16,259 nt of DNA from Dehalococcoidia bacterium UBA6808. Lineage in GTDB: Bacteria > Chloroflexota > Dehalococcoidia > GIF9 > UBA5629. The position numbers and the translations under genes were made by a program. Under the pieces are notes generated by a model. The model worked only from the letters and a program-made list of their open reading frames with translations, made no database searches and was not told where the DNA came from. Where the stretch lies: positions 1 through 16,259 of the forward strand of contig DKFA01000060.1 in assembly GCA_002452695.1 (NCBI GenBank), in the 5' to 3' direction. Each line of letters opens with the position of its first letter. The stretch's first letter is position 1. Below, piece by piece: positions 1-8,259 of the stretch.

Positions 1-569
1 TAGTGTTTTTTCAAATAGCCCCTGCGCACCGCCCACATTTCACCGTTGACGACGATATTATTGGCCACCAGTTTGAAATCGTTGGAATGGAAGTCGCCGC
101 TTTCCTCGCCGTCCTTGAGAATAAGCTCGAAAGAGGAAATGTAGTTGTTCTCAATCTCGATCATCCTGTCACGCAATTCTGTGCTGGCATTCTTGATCTC
201 ACGATAGAAACCGAGGGCAAAATCCTGGTTGCTGTCCATCGTCCTGCACAGCAGGTCGATGGCGTATTTCAAAGCATCCACCGGTTTCATCGTACGCCGG
301 GCAGAGATAATCTTTTCGAAGAATCCCTGATACTTGCTCAGACCATAGCCGATGATCAAGTTCAGGATATCTTCCTTGGAGCCGATGTAGTGATAGAGGG
401 TACCCATGCCGATATTGCAGGCTTTGGCCACCTGCCGCACGTTAAGGCTGGCCCATCCGTGCCTGGCGACCAGAGCTGCTGCCGAAATAGCTATTTGGGC
501 ACGGCGGGCCTCGATCAGATTGCCGTTTCGGCTGTACGTCCGGATGTTCTTTTGATCAGAAGCTGTCAT
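1..569 (-). CDS. TetR/AcrR-family transcriptional regulator (reaches window edge)
   Basis: DNA-binding repressor of the TetR type, probably controlling the divergent acyl-CoA dehydrogenase cluster. Reading leftward from the ATG at 569 gives 189 codons without a stop. The N-terminal helix-turn-helix lies at about residues 25-70, with the recognition region VRQVAKACNIGMGTLYHYIG followed by SKEDIL, a standard TetR signature. The rest is helical, has no recognisable ligand motif, and is as divergent as usual for TetR effector domains. The last two visible bases read TA, so the next codon is either a stop or Tyr. At 189 residues the protein is near normal family length and may be essentially complete. 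An AAGGA ribosome site sits just upstream (577-573). In this context a ligand such as an acyl-CoA is plausible but is inference only. Confidence 0.9.
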   Translation of the reverse strand, partial: MTASDQKNIRTYSRNGNLIEARRAQIAISAAALVARHGWASLNVRQVAKACNIGMGTLYHYIGSKEDILNLIIGYGLSKYQGFFEKIISARRTMKPVDALKYAIDLLCRTMDSNQDFALGFYREIKNASTELRDRMIEIENNYISSFELILKDGEESGDFHSNDFKLVANNIVVNGEMWAVRRGYLKKH

Positions 570-606
570 TTATCCTTCGCCCTGTATCTACCCGTGTTAG
601 TATTGC

Positions 607-612
607 ATTATA
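607..612 (-). promoter_or_regulatory. Candidate -10 box for the TetR gene
   Basis: A perfect TATAAT reads on the minus strand about 38 bp upstream of the TetR start. The -35 region is not convincing: no good TTGACA match lies at 16-18 bp. This is a candidate only. Confidence 0.35.
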
Positions 613-699
613 TCCTACCGGTCAATCTTTGAATAGCCTGCCCCGCCAATTATGGTAATCGATGCTCTATATTTTGTTGGATAAAACACACTGAAAACA

Positions 700-728
700 T
701 TGACAAGCGGTAGTGGATATGCTTAAAT
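700..728 (+). promoter_or_regulatory. Candidate sigma70 promoter of the acyl-CoA dehydrogenase cluster
   Basis: A perfect TTGACA (700-705) is followed, after 17 bp, by TTAAAT (723-728), which matches four of six positions of the -10 consensus. Transcription would begin near 735, giving a leader of about 65 nt before the first dehydrogenase gene. The 570-801 gap between divergent genes is where a local TetR repressor would be expected to act. Confidence 0.5.
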
Positions 729-732
729 AACC

Positions 733-757
733 GAACAAATGCTATAGAACAAGTGCT
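733..757 (+). repeat. Tandem 11-bp direct repeat at the predicted transcription start
   Basis: GAACAAATGCT (733-743) and GAACAAGTGCT (747-757) are direct repeats identical at 10 of 11 positions, separated by ATA. They lie immediately downstream of the candidate -10 box, where a repressor would block initiation. A role as an operator is inference. TetR proteins usually bind inverted rather than direct repeats, so another regulator or chance is possible. Confidence 0.4.
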
Positions 758-801
758 CGGATTTCGGCGACGGGGATACGATAATCAGGGCGGTGGAAAA
801 T

Positions 802-2007
802 ATGGATTTCAGTCTTGAACAAAGCGAGGTTTCATTAAAAGAAGATATCCGCGGTTTTGCCGAGCAGGAAATACCACACAACTGGATAGTCAATTTCCTG
901 GATGAGGAAAGCCGTGATGAAGACTGGGCTTTCAGCCTGTCCATATCCCGCAAGCTGGCGCAAAAGGGGTGGCTGGTGATGAACTGGCCGAAGAAATATG
1001 GTGGATGTGACGCTTCCTGGGTTAAGTACACGGTTTTTGCTATGGCGGCCGCATATTATGGAATTCCCGGCCTTTCCATGGGCGTGAGCGGCACAGGATG
1101 GATTGGCCCTTCCCTGATGCTATATGGTAATGAAGATCAAAGACAGAGGTACCTGCCGGAGATTGCCTCGGGCAGCCCGGATGGTATATGGTGTACAGGC
1201 TATAGCGAACCCAACTCGGGATCGGATTTTGCCAGCATTAAAACCAGGGCTGTCAGGCAGAGCGGCGAGTATGTAGTCAACGGGCAGAAGATCTGGACGA
1301 GCTGTGCGCACCGGGCCAGGTGGTGCTGGCTGGCCGTAAAAACGGGAGACAGCGAGGCCAGGGCGCAGGATAGTATCAGCATACTGATTGTAGACATGCG
1401 GAGCCCGGGCATAACCGTCAAACCGCTATTGAACTATTCCGGAGAACATATTTTCAATGAGGTGTTCTTTGATGATGTCAGGGTACCCCTTGGGAACCTG
1501 GTAGGGGAGGAAAACCGCGGCTGGTATCAGTTGATGAAGTCACTGGTATACGAAAGAAATAGCTTCGGTGGACAATCTTACGGCACGAGCAAAAGGATCC
1601 TCGACAGCCTGGTCAGGTATGCCGGCGAAACATGCAGGGCTGGGAAAACCATAGCAAAGGATCCTGTGATCAGGCACAGGTTGGCTGAAAATGCGGTGGA
1701 GATCGATATCCTCAAGATGTTCCTCTATGAGATAGCCTGGAAAATGGATGTGGGCATGGCGCCGCTCTATGAGTCCTCACGCAACAAGGCGATGGCCGAT
1801 CATGTTCTTGAAAAGATTGCCCTGACAGGGACCGAAATACTGGGTTCTTCTTGCCAGGTTGCGCAGCGTTCAAAAATGGCCCGGTTGAATGGCCTCATTC
1901 AGAGACAATATTTGATGTTTCCCGGCAATGCTATTGCCGCAGGCACTGACGAGATAGAGAAAAATATCATCGGCAAATTTAAACTGGGGCTGCCCAGATC
2001 ATATTAA
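802..2007 (+). CDS. Acyl-CoA dehydrogenase, catalytic-base subunit of a likely heteromeric pair
   Basis: Flavoprotein-family subunit that introduces an alpha,beta double bond into an acyl-CoA in the cytoplasm. I chose the ATG at 802 (401 residues) because GGTGG lies 5 bp upstream; a GTG at 793 would add three residues. Numbering from 802, the family motif YSEPNSGSD is near 134-142 and the FAD-contacting WTS near 165-167. The helix carrying YERN has E251, at the position of the catalytic glutamate of isovaleryl- and long-chain acyl-CoA dehydrogenases. The usual RxQFGxPI...Q segment, which holds FAD from the partner subunit, is missing here but present in the next gene. The C-terminal AGTDEIEKNIIG lacks a Glu in the medium-chain-type catalytic position. 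Two adjacent dehydrogenases with complementary half-sites resemble the FadE26-27 and FadE28-29 alpha2beta2 enzymes of steroid side-chain degradation. The substrate is unknown. Confidence 0.9.
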   Translation: MDFSLEQSEVSLKEDIRGFAEQEIPHNWIVNFLDEESRDEDWAFSLSISRKLAQKGWLVMNWPKKYGGCDASWVKYTVFAMAAAYYGIPGLSMGVSGTGWIGPSLMLYGNEDQRQRYLPEIASGSPDGIWCTGYSEPNSGSDFASIKTRAVRQSGEYVVNGQKIWTSCAHRARWCWLAVKTGDSEARAQDSISILIVDMRSPGITVKPLLNYSGEHIFNEVFFDDVRVPLGNLVGEENRGWYQLMKSLVYERNSFGGQSYGTSKRILDSLVRYAGETCRAGKTIAKDPVIRHRLAENAVEIDILKMFLYEIAWKMDVGMAPLYESSRNKAMADHVLEKIALTGTEILGSSCQVAQRSKMARLNGLIQRQYLMFPGNAIAAGTDEIEKNIIGKFKLGLPRSY

Positions 2008-2021
2008 GGCCGAGGCATTCG

Positions 2022-3149
2022 ATGGATTTTAACTATACCGAGCAACAGTTGATGCTCCGAAGCATAGCCCGAGACTTCCTGTCTCGTGAGTGCCCCAGGT
2101 CGGCGGTAAGGCTGTTGGAAAAGGATGAGAAAGGATACGATCCTGTCATCTGGCAACGAATGGCCGAGTTGGGATGGCTGGGACTGGTCCTGCCTGAGAT
2201 ATATGGTGGGATGGAGGCAGGCTTCATGGAGCTGGTTGTGTTAATGGAAGAAATCGGACGGAACATCCTGCCCGGACCATATTTCGCCACGGTGGCCCTG
2301 GCCGCATTGCCTGTCCTGGAATACGGCAATGAAGTACAGAAGTCGCTGTATCTGCCGCCGATTGCGCGTGGAGAAAAAATTTGGACGCTGGCCGCGGAAG
2401 AAGCAGATGCAGGCAGCGATTTTAATGCAATGATTACGTACGCGTGCCCGGATGGCGATGGCTATTGTTTAAATGGGGGAAAAACCTTTGTGCCGTATGC
2501 TGCAGCTGCTGACTATATGCTGGTGCCGGCCCTGGTCCCATCAGACAAAGAGAACGGCCTAACTCTGTTTATTGTAGAACCATCGTTGATGGGGGTGAAG
2601 GTTGAACTTGTGCCCACATTGACGGGTGAAAACCTGGGATCGATCAGGTTCAGAGGCGTCAGGCTCGCCGAGAAAGATATCCTGGGAGGGCTGGGCAGGG
2701 CCGAAGTAATAATGGAAAATATGTTGGAAAAAGCTGGGCTGCTCAAGTGCGCCGAGGTATCCGGCGCCTGCCAGGCTGTACTTGATATGAGCAGCGCCTA
2801 CGCACAGGAAAGGGTGCAGTTCGGGCATCCGATCGGGGCTTTTCAAACGATACAGCACAGGCTGGTGGATATGCTCACGTCTGTGGAAGGGTTGAAGTAC
2901 CTGGTCTATCAGGCTGCCTGGTTAATGAGTGTGGGATTGCCCTGTTCCGAGCAGGTGGCGATGGCGAAGGTAAAAGCCAATGACGTCTACCAGAATGTGG
3001 CGCTGGCTGGCGTCAAGATCCACGGTGCGATCGGTTTTTCACAGGACCATGATATAGGGCTTTACTACAGGCGGGCGCTGGCTTCCCGCTTTTTCCCTTA
3101 CAGTAACGACCATTACCTTGAAAAAATTGCTGGGCATATCGGTCTTTAA
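2022..3149 (+). CDS. Acyl-CoA dehydrogenase, FAD-binding partner subunit
   Basis: Second acyl-CoA dehydrogenase subunit (375 residues), 14 bp after the first and surely co-transcribed. It starts MDFNYTEQQ, much like the first subunit's MDFSLEQSE. It carries the FAD/dimer segment R264-V-Q266-F267-G268 with Q275, and a C-terminal IHGAIGFSQDHDIGLYYRRA typical of the family. The active-site loop reads AAEEADAGSD near 125-133. The helix that should carry the catalytic Glu reads LEKAGLLKCAEVSG, with no Glu at the aligned position, and the C-terminal position also lacks one. I infer that this subunit supplies FAD contacts while the upstream subunit supplies the base, giving one active site per heterodimer. 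The alternative is two independent homomers, which the missing residues make less likely. Confidence 0.9.
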   Translation: MDFNYTEQQLMLRSIARDFLSRECPRSAVRLLEKDEKGYDPVIWQRMAELGWLGLVLPEIYGGMEAGFMELVVLMEEIGRNILPGPYFATVALAALPVLEYGNEVQKSLYLPPIARGEKIWTLAAEEADAGSDFNAMITYACPDGDGYCLNGGKTFVPYAAAADYMLVPALVPSDKENGLTLFIVEPSLMGVKVELVPTLTGENLGSIRFRGVRLAEKDILGGLGRAEVIMENMLEKAGLLKCAEVSGACQAVLDMSSAYAQERVQFGHPIGAFQTIQHRLVDMLTSVEGLKYLVYQAAWLMSVGLPCSEQVAMAKVKANDVYQNVALAGVKIHGAIGFSQDHDIGLYYRRALASRFFPYSNDHYLEKIAGHIGL

Positions 3150-3193
3150 CAGTAATAGCGATGTATCAAAGTCAGGAGTAAATGGAGGTATAA

Positions 3194-4369
3194 ATGCGAA
3201 AAGTAGCTGTCATCGGTGTGGGAATGACCAAATTTAGCGGCAAGCAGAGCAAAACTGCAGTGGAGCTTTTTACCGAGGCGGCAGCCGATGCGATTGAGGA
3301 ATCAAATATAAAGCCTAAAGATATTCAGGCGCTGTTTGTCGGCAACAGCCTGGGCGATTTTGAAGAAGGACAGGCGCAGATACAGGCCTTCTGCGCCGAA
3401 AGCCTGGGAGCCTTTAATGTGCGCGCCAACCGCTATGAAAATGCCTGCGCATCCGCGTCAGCTGCGATACAGGACGCTTTCATGTGGGTGGCAGGGGGTT
3501 TTTACGATATTGTCCTGGTGGGTGGCACAGAGGTGGCCGCCAAGATGGGCACACCACTGGCGACGCGTACCTTTGCCATGTTCAGCGACAGCTGTTATGA
3601 ATATCCGGTCGGCATCACCTTCCCCGGCGTTTTCGCGCTGCTGACCCATCTTTATTCGAAGAAATACGATATACCGCTGCCGGAATTGAAAAGGCAGATG
3701 GCGCAGGTATCGGTCAACTCGCATTACTATGGTTCACGCAATCCGAAAGCGCAACTACAGAAAGAGATTTCCGTAGATGACGTTCTTAACAGCAGGGTGG
3801 TGGCATCCCCTCTTCAACTGCAGGACTGCTGCCCGTTCACCGATGGCGCTGCCGCCCTGGTGCTGGCCAGCGAAAAATTGGCCAAAAAATTGACGGCCAA
3901 ACCTGTTTATATTGCAGGTATAGGGCAGACATCGTCGGGCAATCTGGTCTCGCAAAAGGACCATTTGCCTCACCTGTATGCGAGGGAACTGGCCGGCCGG
4001 CAGTCCTATGCCATGGCCGGCATGCGGCCTTCGGATATAGACGTTGTGGAACTCCACGACTGCTTTAGCATCGCGGCCATCATTGCCCTGGAGAGCCTGG
4101 GCTTTTTCCCCTACGGCAAGGCCGGGGAAGCAGTTTTGAGGGGTGAGACCAGAATCGATGGAAAGATAGCGGTGAATCCTTCGGGTGGATTGAAGGCCAA
4201 GGGGCATCCTATCGGGGCTACAGGAGCTGCTCAGGCTTACGAGATAGTGAAACAGTTGCGAGGTGAAAGCGGTGAGCGCCAGGTGGAAGGCGCACGAGTG
4301 GGGATGACCGATACACTGGGTGGCGACGGAGGCACACTGACCAACATAATTTTTAAACGCGGCTGGTAA
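3194..4369 (+). CDS. Thiolase-family acyltransferase (SCP2/archaeal type)
   Basis: Thiolase of 391 residues, expected to cleave 3-oxoacyl-CoA with CoA or run the reverse condensation. The nucleophile is C85 in ENACASAS. The motif HDCF (H288, C290) and GHPIGATG (H338) complete a thiolase active site in the SCP2/SCP-x arrangement. The usual second Cys near the C terminus is absent (TDTLGGDGG), as is normal in this subfamily, where the HDCF Cys is thought to substitute. No SCP2 sterol carrier domain is attached. A GGAGG lies 5 bp before the ATG. The next gene encodes a DUF35 protein, the standard partner of this subfamily, both in archaeal acetoacetyl-CoA thiolase complexes and in Ltp2 aldol lyases of steroid degradation. 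Retention of Cys and His favours thiolysis over an Ltp2-like retro-aldol reaction, but this is not settled. Confidence 0.9.
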   Translation: MRKVAVIGVGMTKFSGKQSKTAVELFTEAAADAIEESNIKPKDIQALFVGNSLGDFEEGQAQIQAFCAESLGAFNVRANRYENACASASAAIQDAFMWVAGGFYDIVLVGGTEVAAKMGTPLATRTFAMFSDSCYEYPVGITFPGVFALLTHLYSKKYDIPLPELKRQMAQVSVNSHYYGSRNPKAQLQKEISVDDVLNSRVVASPLQLQDCCPFTDGAAALVLASEKLAKKLTAKPVYIAGIGQTSSGNLVSQKDHLPHLYARELAGRQSYAMAGMRPSDIDVVELHDCFSIAAIIALESLGFFPYGKAGEAVLRGETRIDGKIAVNPSGGLKAKGHPIGATGAAQAYEIVKQLRGESGERQVEGARVGMTDTLGGDGGTLTNIIFKRGW

Positions 4370-4403
4370 TTAAACCGCATAATGAGTCGGAGGGCTGATA
4401 ATT

Positions 4404-4823
4404 ATGGAATATAAACTGACTTTCAAAGACTATAACGAGGCCTTGAAACAGCATAGACTGTGCGGCCTGAAATGCAGAAGTTGCGGTGAGGTGGTTGCCC
4501 AGCCCAGGCTGGCTTGCGGAAAATGCGGTTCGTCGCAGCTTGATGTTATTAATCTGCAGGGTGCAGGTGTGCTTCGAAGCTTCACTGTGATCAATGTTGC
4601 TCCCGAGGGGAGGGAAAAAGATGTGCCGTATATCGTCGTGCTGGTGGAATTGAACGAAGGTCCGTGGATCATGGGTAATCTGACAGGGGTTGCGCCCGAT
4701 TCTGCAAACATGGAATTGATCGGCCGTAAAGTCGTGATGGAAGGGATTGTTGCCGTATCAGATAAATTTACAGGGGGTGAGGTGGCCGGTCCGGTTTTTG
4801 CCCTGGATAGCCAGTTAACCTGA
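4404..4823 (+). CDS. DUF35 zinc-ribbon/OB-fold protein, thiolase partner
   Basis: Small acyl-CoA-associated protein of 139 residues. An N-terminal helix (about 1-20) leads into a rubredoxin-like zinc ribbon with C24, C27, C38 and C41 (CxxC, then CGKC), followed by an OB-fold beta domain (about 50-135). This is the full DUF35/OB_aCoA_assoc architecture with no MaoC hydratase domain attached. In known complexes these proteins dock beside a thiolase and help form the acyl-CoA channel. Its position 34 bp after the thiolase, with GGAGG at 4389-4393, indicates they work together. It has no catalytic residues of its own that I can see. Confidence 0.88.
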   Translation: MEYKLTFKDYNEALKQHRLCGLKCRSCGEVVAQPRLACGKCGSSQLDVINLQGAGVLRSFTVINVAPEGREKDVPYIVVLVELNEGPWIMGNLTGVAPDSANMELIGRKVVMEGIVAVSDKFTGGEVAGPVFALDSQLT

Positions 4824-4909
4824 ACATAAATTAGCCTTTTCGGCTTGGGTTTAAGGAATCTGAAGGCGAATTTTGTTATTATGTATGCTGTTCAAGGCAG
4901 AAGTATCAG

Positions 4910-4926
4910 GTATTGCTGCTCAATAC
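4910..4926 (+). other. Small hairpin in the leader of the mutase gene
   Basis: GTATTG-CTGCT-CAATAC forms a perfect 6-bp stem with a 5-nt loop, about 37 bp before the mutase start. An overlapping alternative pairing, TGCTGC (4914-4919) with GCAGCA (4928-4933), could compete with it. No U-run follows, so it is not an obvious terminator. The rest of the 140-bp gap has no clear promoter, and only a weak AGCC/GGCT hairpin near 4834. Confidence 0.3.
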
Positions 4927-4963
4927 TGCAGCAGAGATTAATTAACAAAGGAAAGGAAATGAG

Positions 4964-7900
4964 ATGGGACAAGATAAAACCTCCACATATGAGTTAAAGC
5001 ACAGGATACGGGTCGTAACTGCTACCAGCCTTTTTGATGGACATGATGCGGCTATCAATATCATGCGCCGTCTGATTCAGGCAGGAGGAGCGGAGGTGAT
5101 ACACCTCGGTCACAGCCGTTCTGTGTTTGAAATCGTTGAAGCTGCCATACATGAAGATGTGCAGGCTGTGGCCGTCTCCTCGTACCAGGGCGGTCATATG
5201 GAATTCTTCAAATACATGAGGGATATGCTGGTGGAAAGAGGCGCAGGCCACATCCGCATTTTTGGCGGCGGTGGCGGGGTGATCCGTCCCAACGAGATAA
5301 AGGAGTTGCAGGAATACGGCATTGAAAGGATATACGATCCCGAAGATGGCCGTAAGATGGGGCTGCTCGGTATGATCAGTGATCTGCTCAAACGCAGCGA
5401 CTATCATACTATCAATATTAAATCTGAAAACGATAAGTCCAAGAGGGGCGCCGCGGTCCCTGAACCGCCTGACCTGGAGAAGAAGGACGCTGTTTATCTA
5501 GCCCGCATGATTACGCTGGCCGAGATGGGCGTGGACCCCTGGAAGCAGCATTCAGTCGAGATCGCAAAAATGGCGAAAAAGAACAATGCGCCTGTAATCG
5601 GCATCACCGGAACGGGCGGCGCAGGTAAAAGCTCGCTGTTGGATGAACTGGTACTGCGTTTCCGCAACGATAACCCGGATAAAAAAGTGGCCATCCTCTC
5701 GGCCGATCCGTCCAAGCGCAGGACGGGTGGCGCTTTGCTGGGTGACCGCATCCGCATGAATTATATTTACGGCGACGGCGTATATATGCGTTCGCTGGCC
5801 ACGCGGGGTTCGAGAACCGAGTTGCCGGGGATGATCAAGGATGCTATCGACATAGTCAAGGCCTCGGGCTATGACCTGGTGCTGGTCGAGACGGCCGGCA
5901 TCGGGCAGGGAGACACGGCCGTAGTGGACATCTCAGATATCTGCCTTTATGTTATGACCTCTGAGTACGGCGCGCCCACACAGTTGGAAAAGATCGACAT
6001 GCTGGACCATGCCGACATCATCGTCCTGAATAAATTTGACCGCAAGGGGTCGGAGGATGCGCTGCGCGACGTGCGTATGCAGCTCCGGCGTACCCATAAC
6101 TGGTTCGACCGCAAACTGGATGATATGCCTGTCTACGGCACAATTGCCTCCCGTTTTAATGATGAGGGGGTAAACGGGCTTTATGCAGGACTAATTAAAC
6201 TGATTGATGAGAAACGTGGCCGCAAGTTTACCTGCAATATCGCACCGGAGAAATCTGCGAAGACCAGTTCGATCACCTATATTATCCCGCCTGACCGTAT
6301 CCGCTATCTGGGAGAGATCGCGGATACCGTGCGGGGTTACAAGAAAATGGTTCGCAAGCAGTCTGAAATAGCCCGTAAGCTTCAGCACCTGCAGACAGCC
6401 CTGGCCGAAATTCATGATGCAGACTCGGCCAAAACGATTGAGAAACATATCCGTGAGTTGCGTGCCAGGCAGGACCCGGCCGCACATAAATTGCTGGAAA
6501 GATGGGAGGAATTGAGAAACTCTTATTGCGGCGATATTTTCCGCTACAAGGTGCGGGGGCACGAATATCAGGTACAGCTCACCGAGGAGACGCTGGCTGG
6601 CACCCGTATACCGCGCGTTATTGTCCCAACGGTCAAAGACGATGGCGACAAGCTCGAGTACATGATGCTTGAGAACGTACCCGGCAAATTCCCTTATACT
6701 GCAGGGTCATTCCCGTTCAGGCGGCAGGGGGAAGACCCCAAACGCCAGTTCGCCGGCGAAGGCGGCCCGGTGCGGACCAACGCCCGCTTCCATTACCTGT
6801 CGCAGGGCGACCAGGCCAAGAGGCTTTCCACTGCTTTTGACTCGGTTACGCTTTATGGAGAAGATCCCCAGGAACGGCCTGACATATTCGGCAAGATCGG
6901 TGAATCGGGTGTCTCGATTTGCACGCTCGACGATATTAAGAAACTTTACAGCGGATTTGACCTCTGTTCGCCCAACACCTCAGTGTCCATGACCATCAAT
7001 GGCCCGGCGCCGGTCATGCTGGCATTCTTCTTCAACTGCGCCATCGACCAGCAGGTGGACAAATTCGTCAAGGAGCAGGGCCGTGTCCCGACGCCCCGGG
7101 AACATGAGGAGATTAAAACAAGGACGCTCTCCAACGTCAGGGGCACGGTGCAGGCCGACATACTCAAGGAAGACCAGGGACAGAACACCTGCATATTTTC
7201 AACCGGGTTCGCCCTCAAGATGATGGGCGATATTCAGGAATATTTCATCAAGAACAATGTGCGCAACTACTACTCGGTCTCGATCTCGGGCTACCATATC
7301 GCCGAGGCCGGCGCAAATCCGATCACCCAGGTGGCTTTCACGCTGGCCAACGGCTTTACCTACGTGGAGTATTACCTGCAGCGCGGCTTCCCCATCGATT
7401 CCTTCGCCCCCAACCTTTCCTTCTTCTTCTCCAACGGTATGGATGCAGAGTATGCTGTGATTGGCCGCGTGGCGCGCAGGATCTGGGCCATTGCCATGAA
7501 AGAAAAATACGGCGGCAACGAACGCAGCCAGCAGCTCAAATACCATATCCAGACCTCCGGCAGATCGTTGCATGCGCAGGAGATACAGTTCAACGATATC
7601 CGCACCACGCTGCAGGCATTGCTGGCCTTCTATGATAACTGCAACTCTCTGCATACCAACTCCTATGATGAGGCCATCACTACTCCCACCGAGGAATCGG
7701 TGCGCAGGGCTATGGCTATTCAGTTGATCACGACCAGGGAGTTCGGCTTGACAAAAAATGAGAATGTCTGGCAGGGCTCCTACATCATCGAACAGCTCAC
7801 CGAACTGGTGGAAGAGGCCATACTGGATGAATTTGAGCGCATCTCCAAACGAGGTGGGGTGCTGGGCGCCATGGAACTGCAATACCAGCGCGGTAAAATT

Positions 7901-8242
7901 CAGGATGAGTCGCTGCTATATGAGCAGCGCAAACACTCGGGCGAGCTGCCCATCATTGGAGTCAACACCTATCTTAATCCCAATGCCGAGGACCTCATAC
8001 CTCAGGAGATACCGCTGAGCAGATCCACACCGGAAGAGAAACAGGAGCAGATCGATAACTTGCGCGCCTTCCAGAAGAAGAACAGCGCGAAGGCGGCCAG
8101 GTCGCTGCTCAAGCTGCAGCAGGTGGCGCGAGAGGGCGGTAACATCTTTGAGCAGTTGATGGAAACAGGCCGCTATGCTTCGCTGGGCCAGATAATCAGC
8201 GCCCTTTATGAGGTTGGCGGTAAATACCGCCGCAATATGTAG
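4964..8242 (+). CDS. icmF: Fused isobutyryl-CoA mutase (B12 domain, G-protein chaperone, mutase domain)
   Basis: Adenosylcobalamin-dependent enzyme that interconverts isobutyryl-CoA and n-butyryl-CoA; known IcmF enzymes also act on isovaleryl/pivalyl-CoA. At 1092 residues it matches IcmF full length (1093 in Cupriavidus). Order: B12-binding domain (about 14-145) with the lower-ligand motif D25-G-H27; MeaI-like GTPase (about 205-420) with Walker A G216-S223 and NKFD at 356-359; a helical linker (about 440-560); and the TIM-barrel mutase (about 565-1092) with ISGYHIAEAG and HIQTSGRSL motifs. F596 (RQFAG) and Q740 (DQGQNT) occupy the positions of Y89 and R207 in methylmalonyl-CoA mutase, and correspond to F598 and Q742 of Cupriavidus IcmF. 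This points to isobutyryl rather than methylmalonyl substrates. AAAGGA lies 6 bp before the ATG. The fused GTPase guards cofactor loading, so no separate MeaB is needed. Confidence 0.95.
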   Translation: MGQDKTSTYELKHRIRVVTATSLFDGHDAAINIMRRLIQAGGAEVIHLGHSRSVFEIVEAAIHEDVQAVAVSSYQGGHMEFFKYMRDMLVERGAGHIRIFGGGGGVIRPNEIKELQEYGIERIYDPEDGRKMGLLGMISDLLKRSDYHTINIKSENDKSKRGAAVPEPPDLEKKDAVYLARMITLAEMGVDPWKQHSVEIAKMAKKNNAPVIGITGTGGAGKSSLLDELVLRFRNDNPDKKVAILSADPSKRRTGGALLGDRIRMNYIYGDGVYMRSLATRGSRTELPGMIKDAIDIVKASGYDLVLVETAGIGQGDTAVVDISDICLYVMTSEYGAPTQLEKIDMLDHADIIVLNKFDRKGSEDALRDVRMQLRRTHNWFDRKLDDMPVYGTIASRFNDEGVNGLYAGLIKLIDEKRGRKFTCNIAPEKSAKTSSITYIIPPDRIRYLGEIADTVRGYKKMVRKQSEIARKLQHLQTALAEIHDADSAKTIEKHIRELRARQDPAAHKLLERWEELRNSYCGDIFRYKVRGHEYQVQLTEETLAGTRIPRVIVPTVKDDGDKLEYMMLENVPGKFPYTAGSFPFRRQGEDPKRQFAGEGGPVRTNARFHYLSQGDQAKRLSTAFDSVTLYGEDPQERPDIFGKIGESGVSICTLDDIKKLYSGFDLCSPNTSVSMTINGPAPVMLAFFFNCAIDQQVDKFVKEQGRVPTPREHEEIKTRTLSNVRGTVQADILKEDQGQNTCIFSTGFALKMMGDIQEYFIKNNVRNYYSVSISGYHIAEAGANPITQVAFTLANGFTYVEYYLQRGFPIDSFAPNLSFFFSNGMDAEYAVIGRVARRIWAIAMKEKYGGNERSQQLKYHIQTSGRSLHAQEIQFNDIRTTLQALLAFYDNCNSLHTNSYDEAITTPTEESVRRAMAIQLITTREFGLTKNENVWQGSYIIEQLTELVEEAILDEFERISKRGGVLGAMELQYQRGKIQDESLLYEQRKHSGELPIIGVNTYLNPNAEDLIPQEIPLSRSTPEEKQEQIDNLRAFQKKNSAKAARSLLKLQQVAREGGNIFEQLMETGRYASLGQIISALYEVGGKYRRNM

Positions 8243-8259
8243 TCAATAAAATTCCTGTA

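Noticed and set aside
3..632. 209-codon plus-strand open frame
   Set aside because: It lies opposite the TetR gene, whose minus-strand translation has a clear helix-turn-helix. The plus-strand product has no recognisable motif and no good ribosome site.
3755..4207. 150-codon minus-strand open frame inside the thiolase gene
   Set aside because: It is opposite strongly conserved thiolase motifs (HDCF, GHPIGATG), with no motif of its own.
4824..4963. Possible cobalamin riboswitch before the B12-dependent mutase
   Set aside because: The gap is only 140 bp, too short for the full element, and I see no B12-box-like conserved core. Only small hairpins are present.
7199..7882. 227-codon minus-strand open frame inside icmF
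   Set aside because: It is a shadow of the mutase catalytic domain, whose residues are conserved across this exact stretch.
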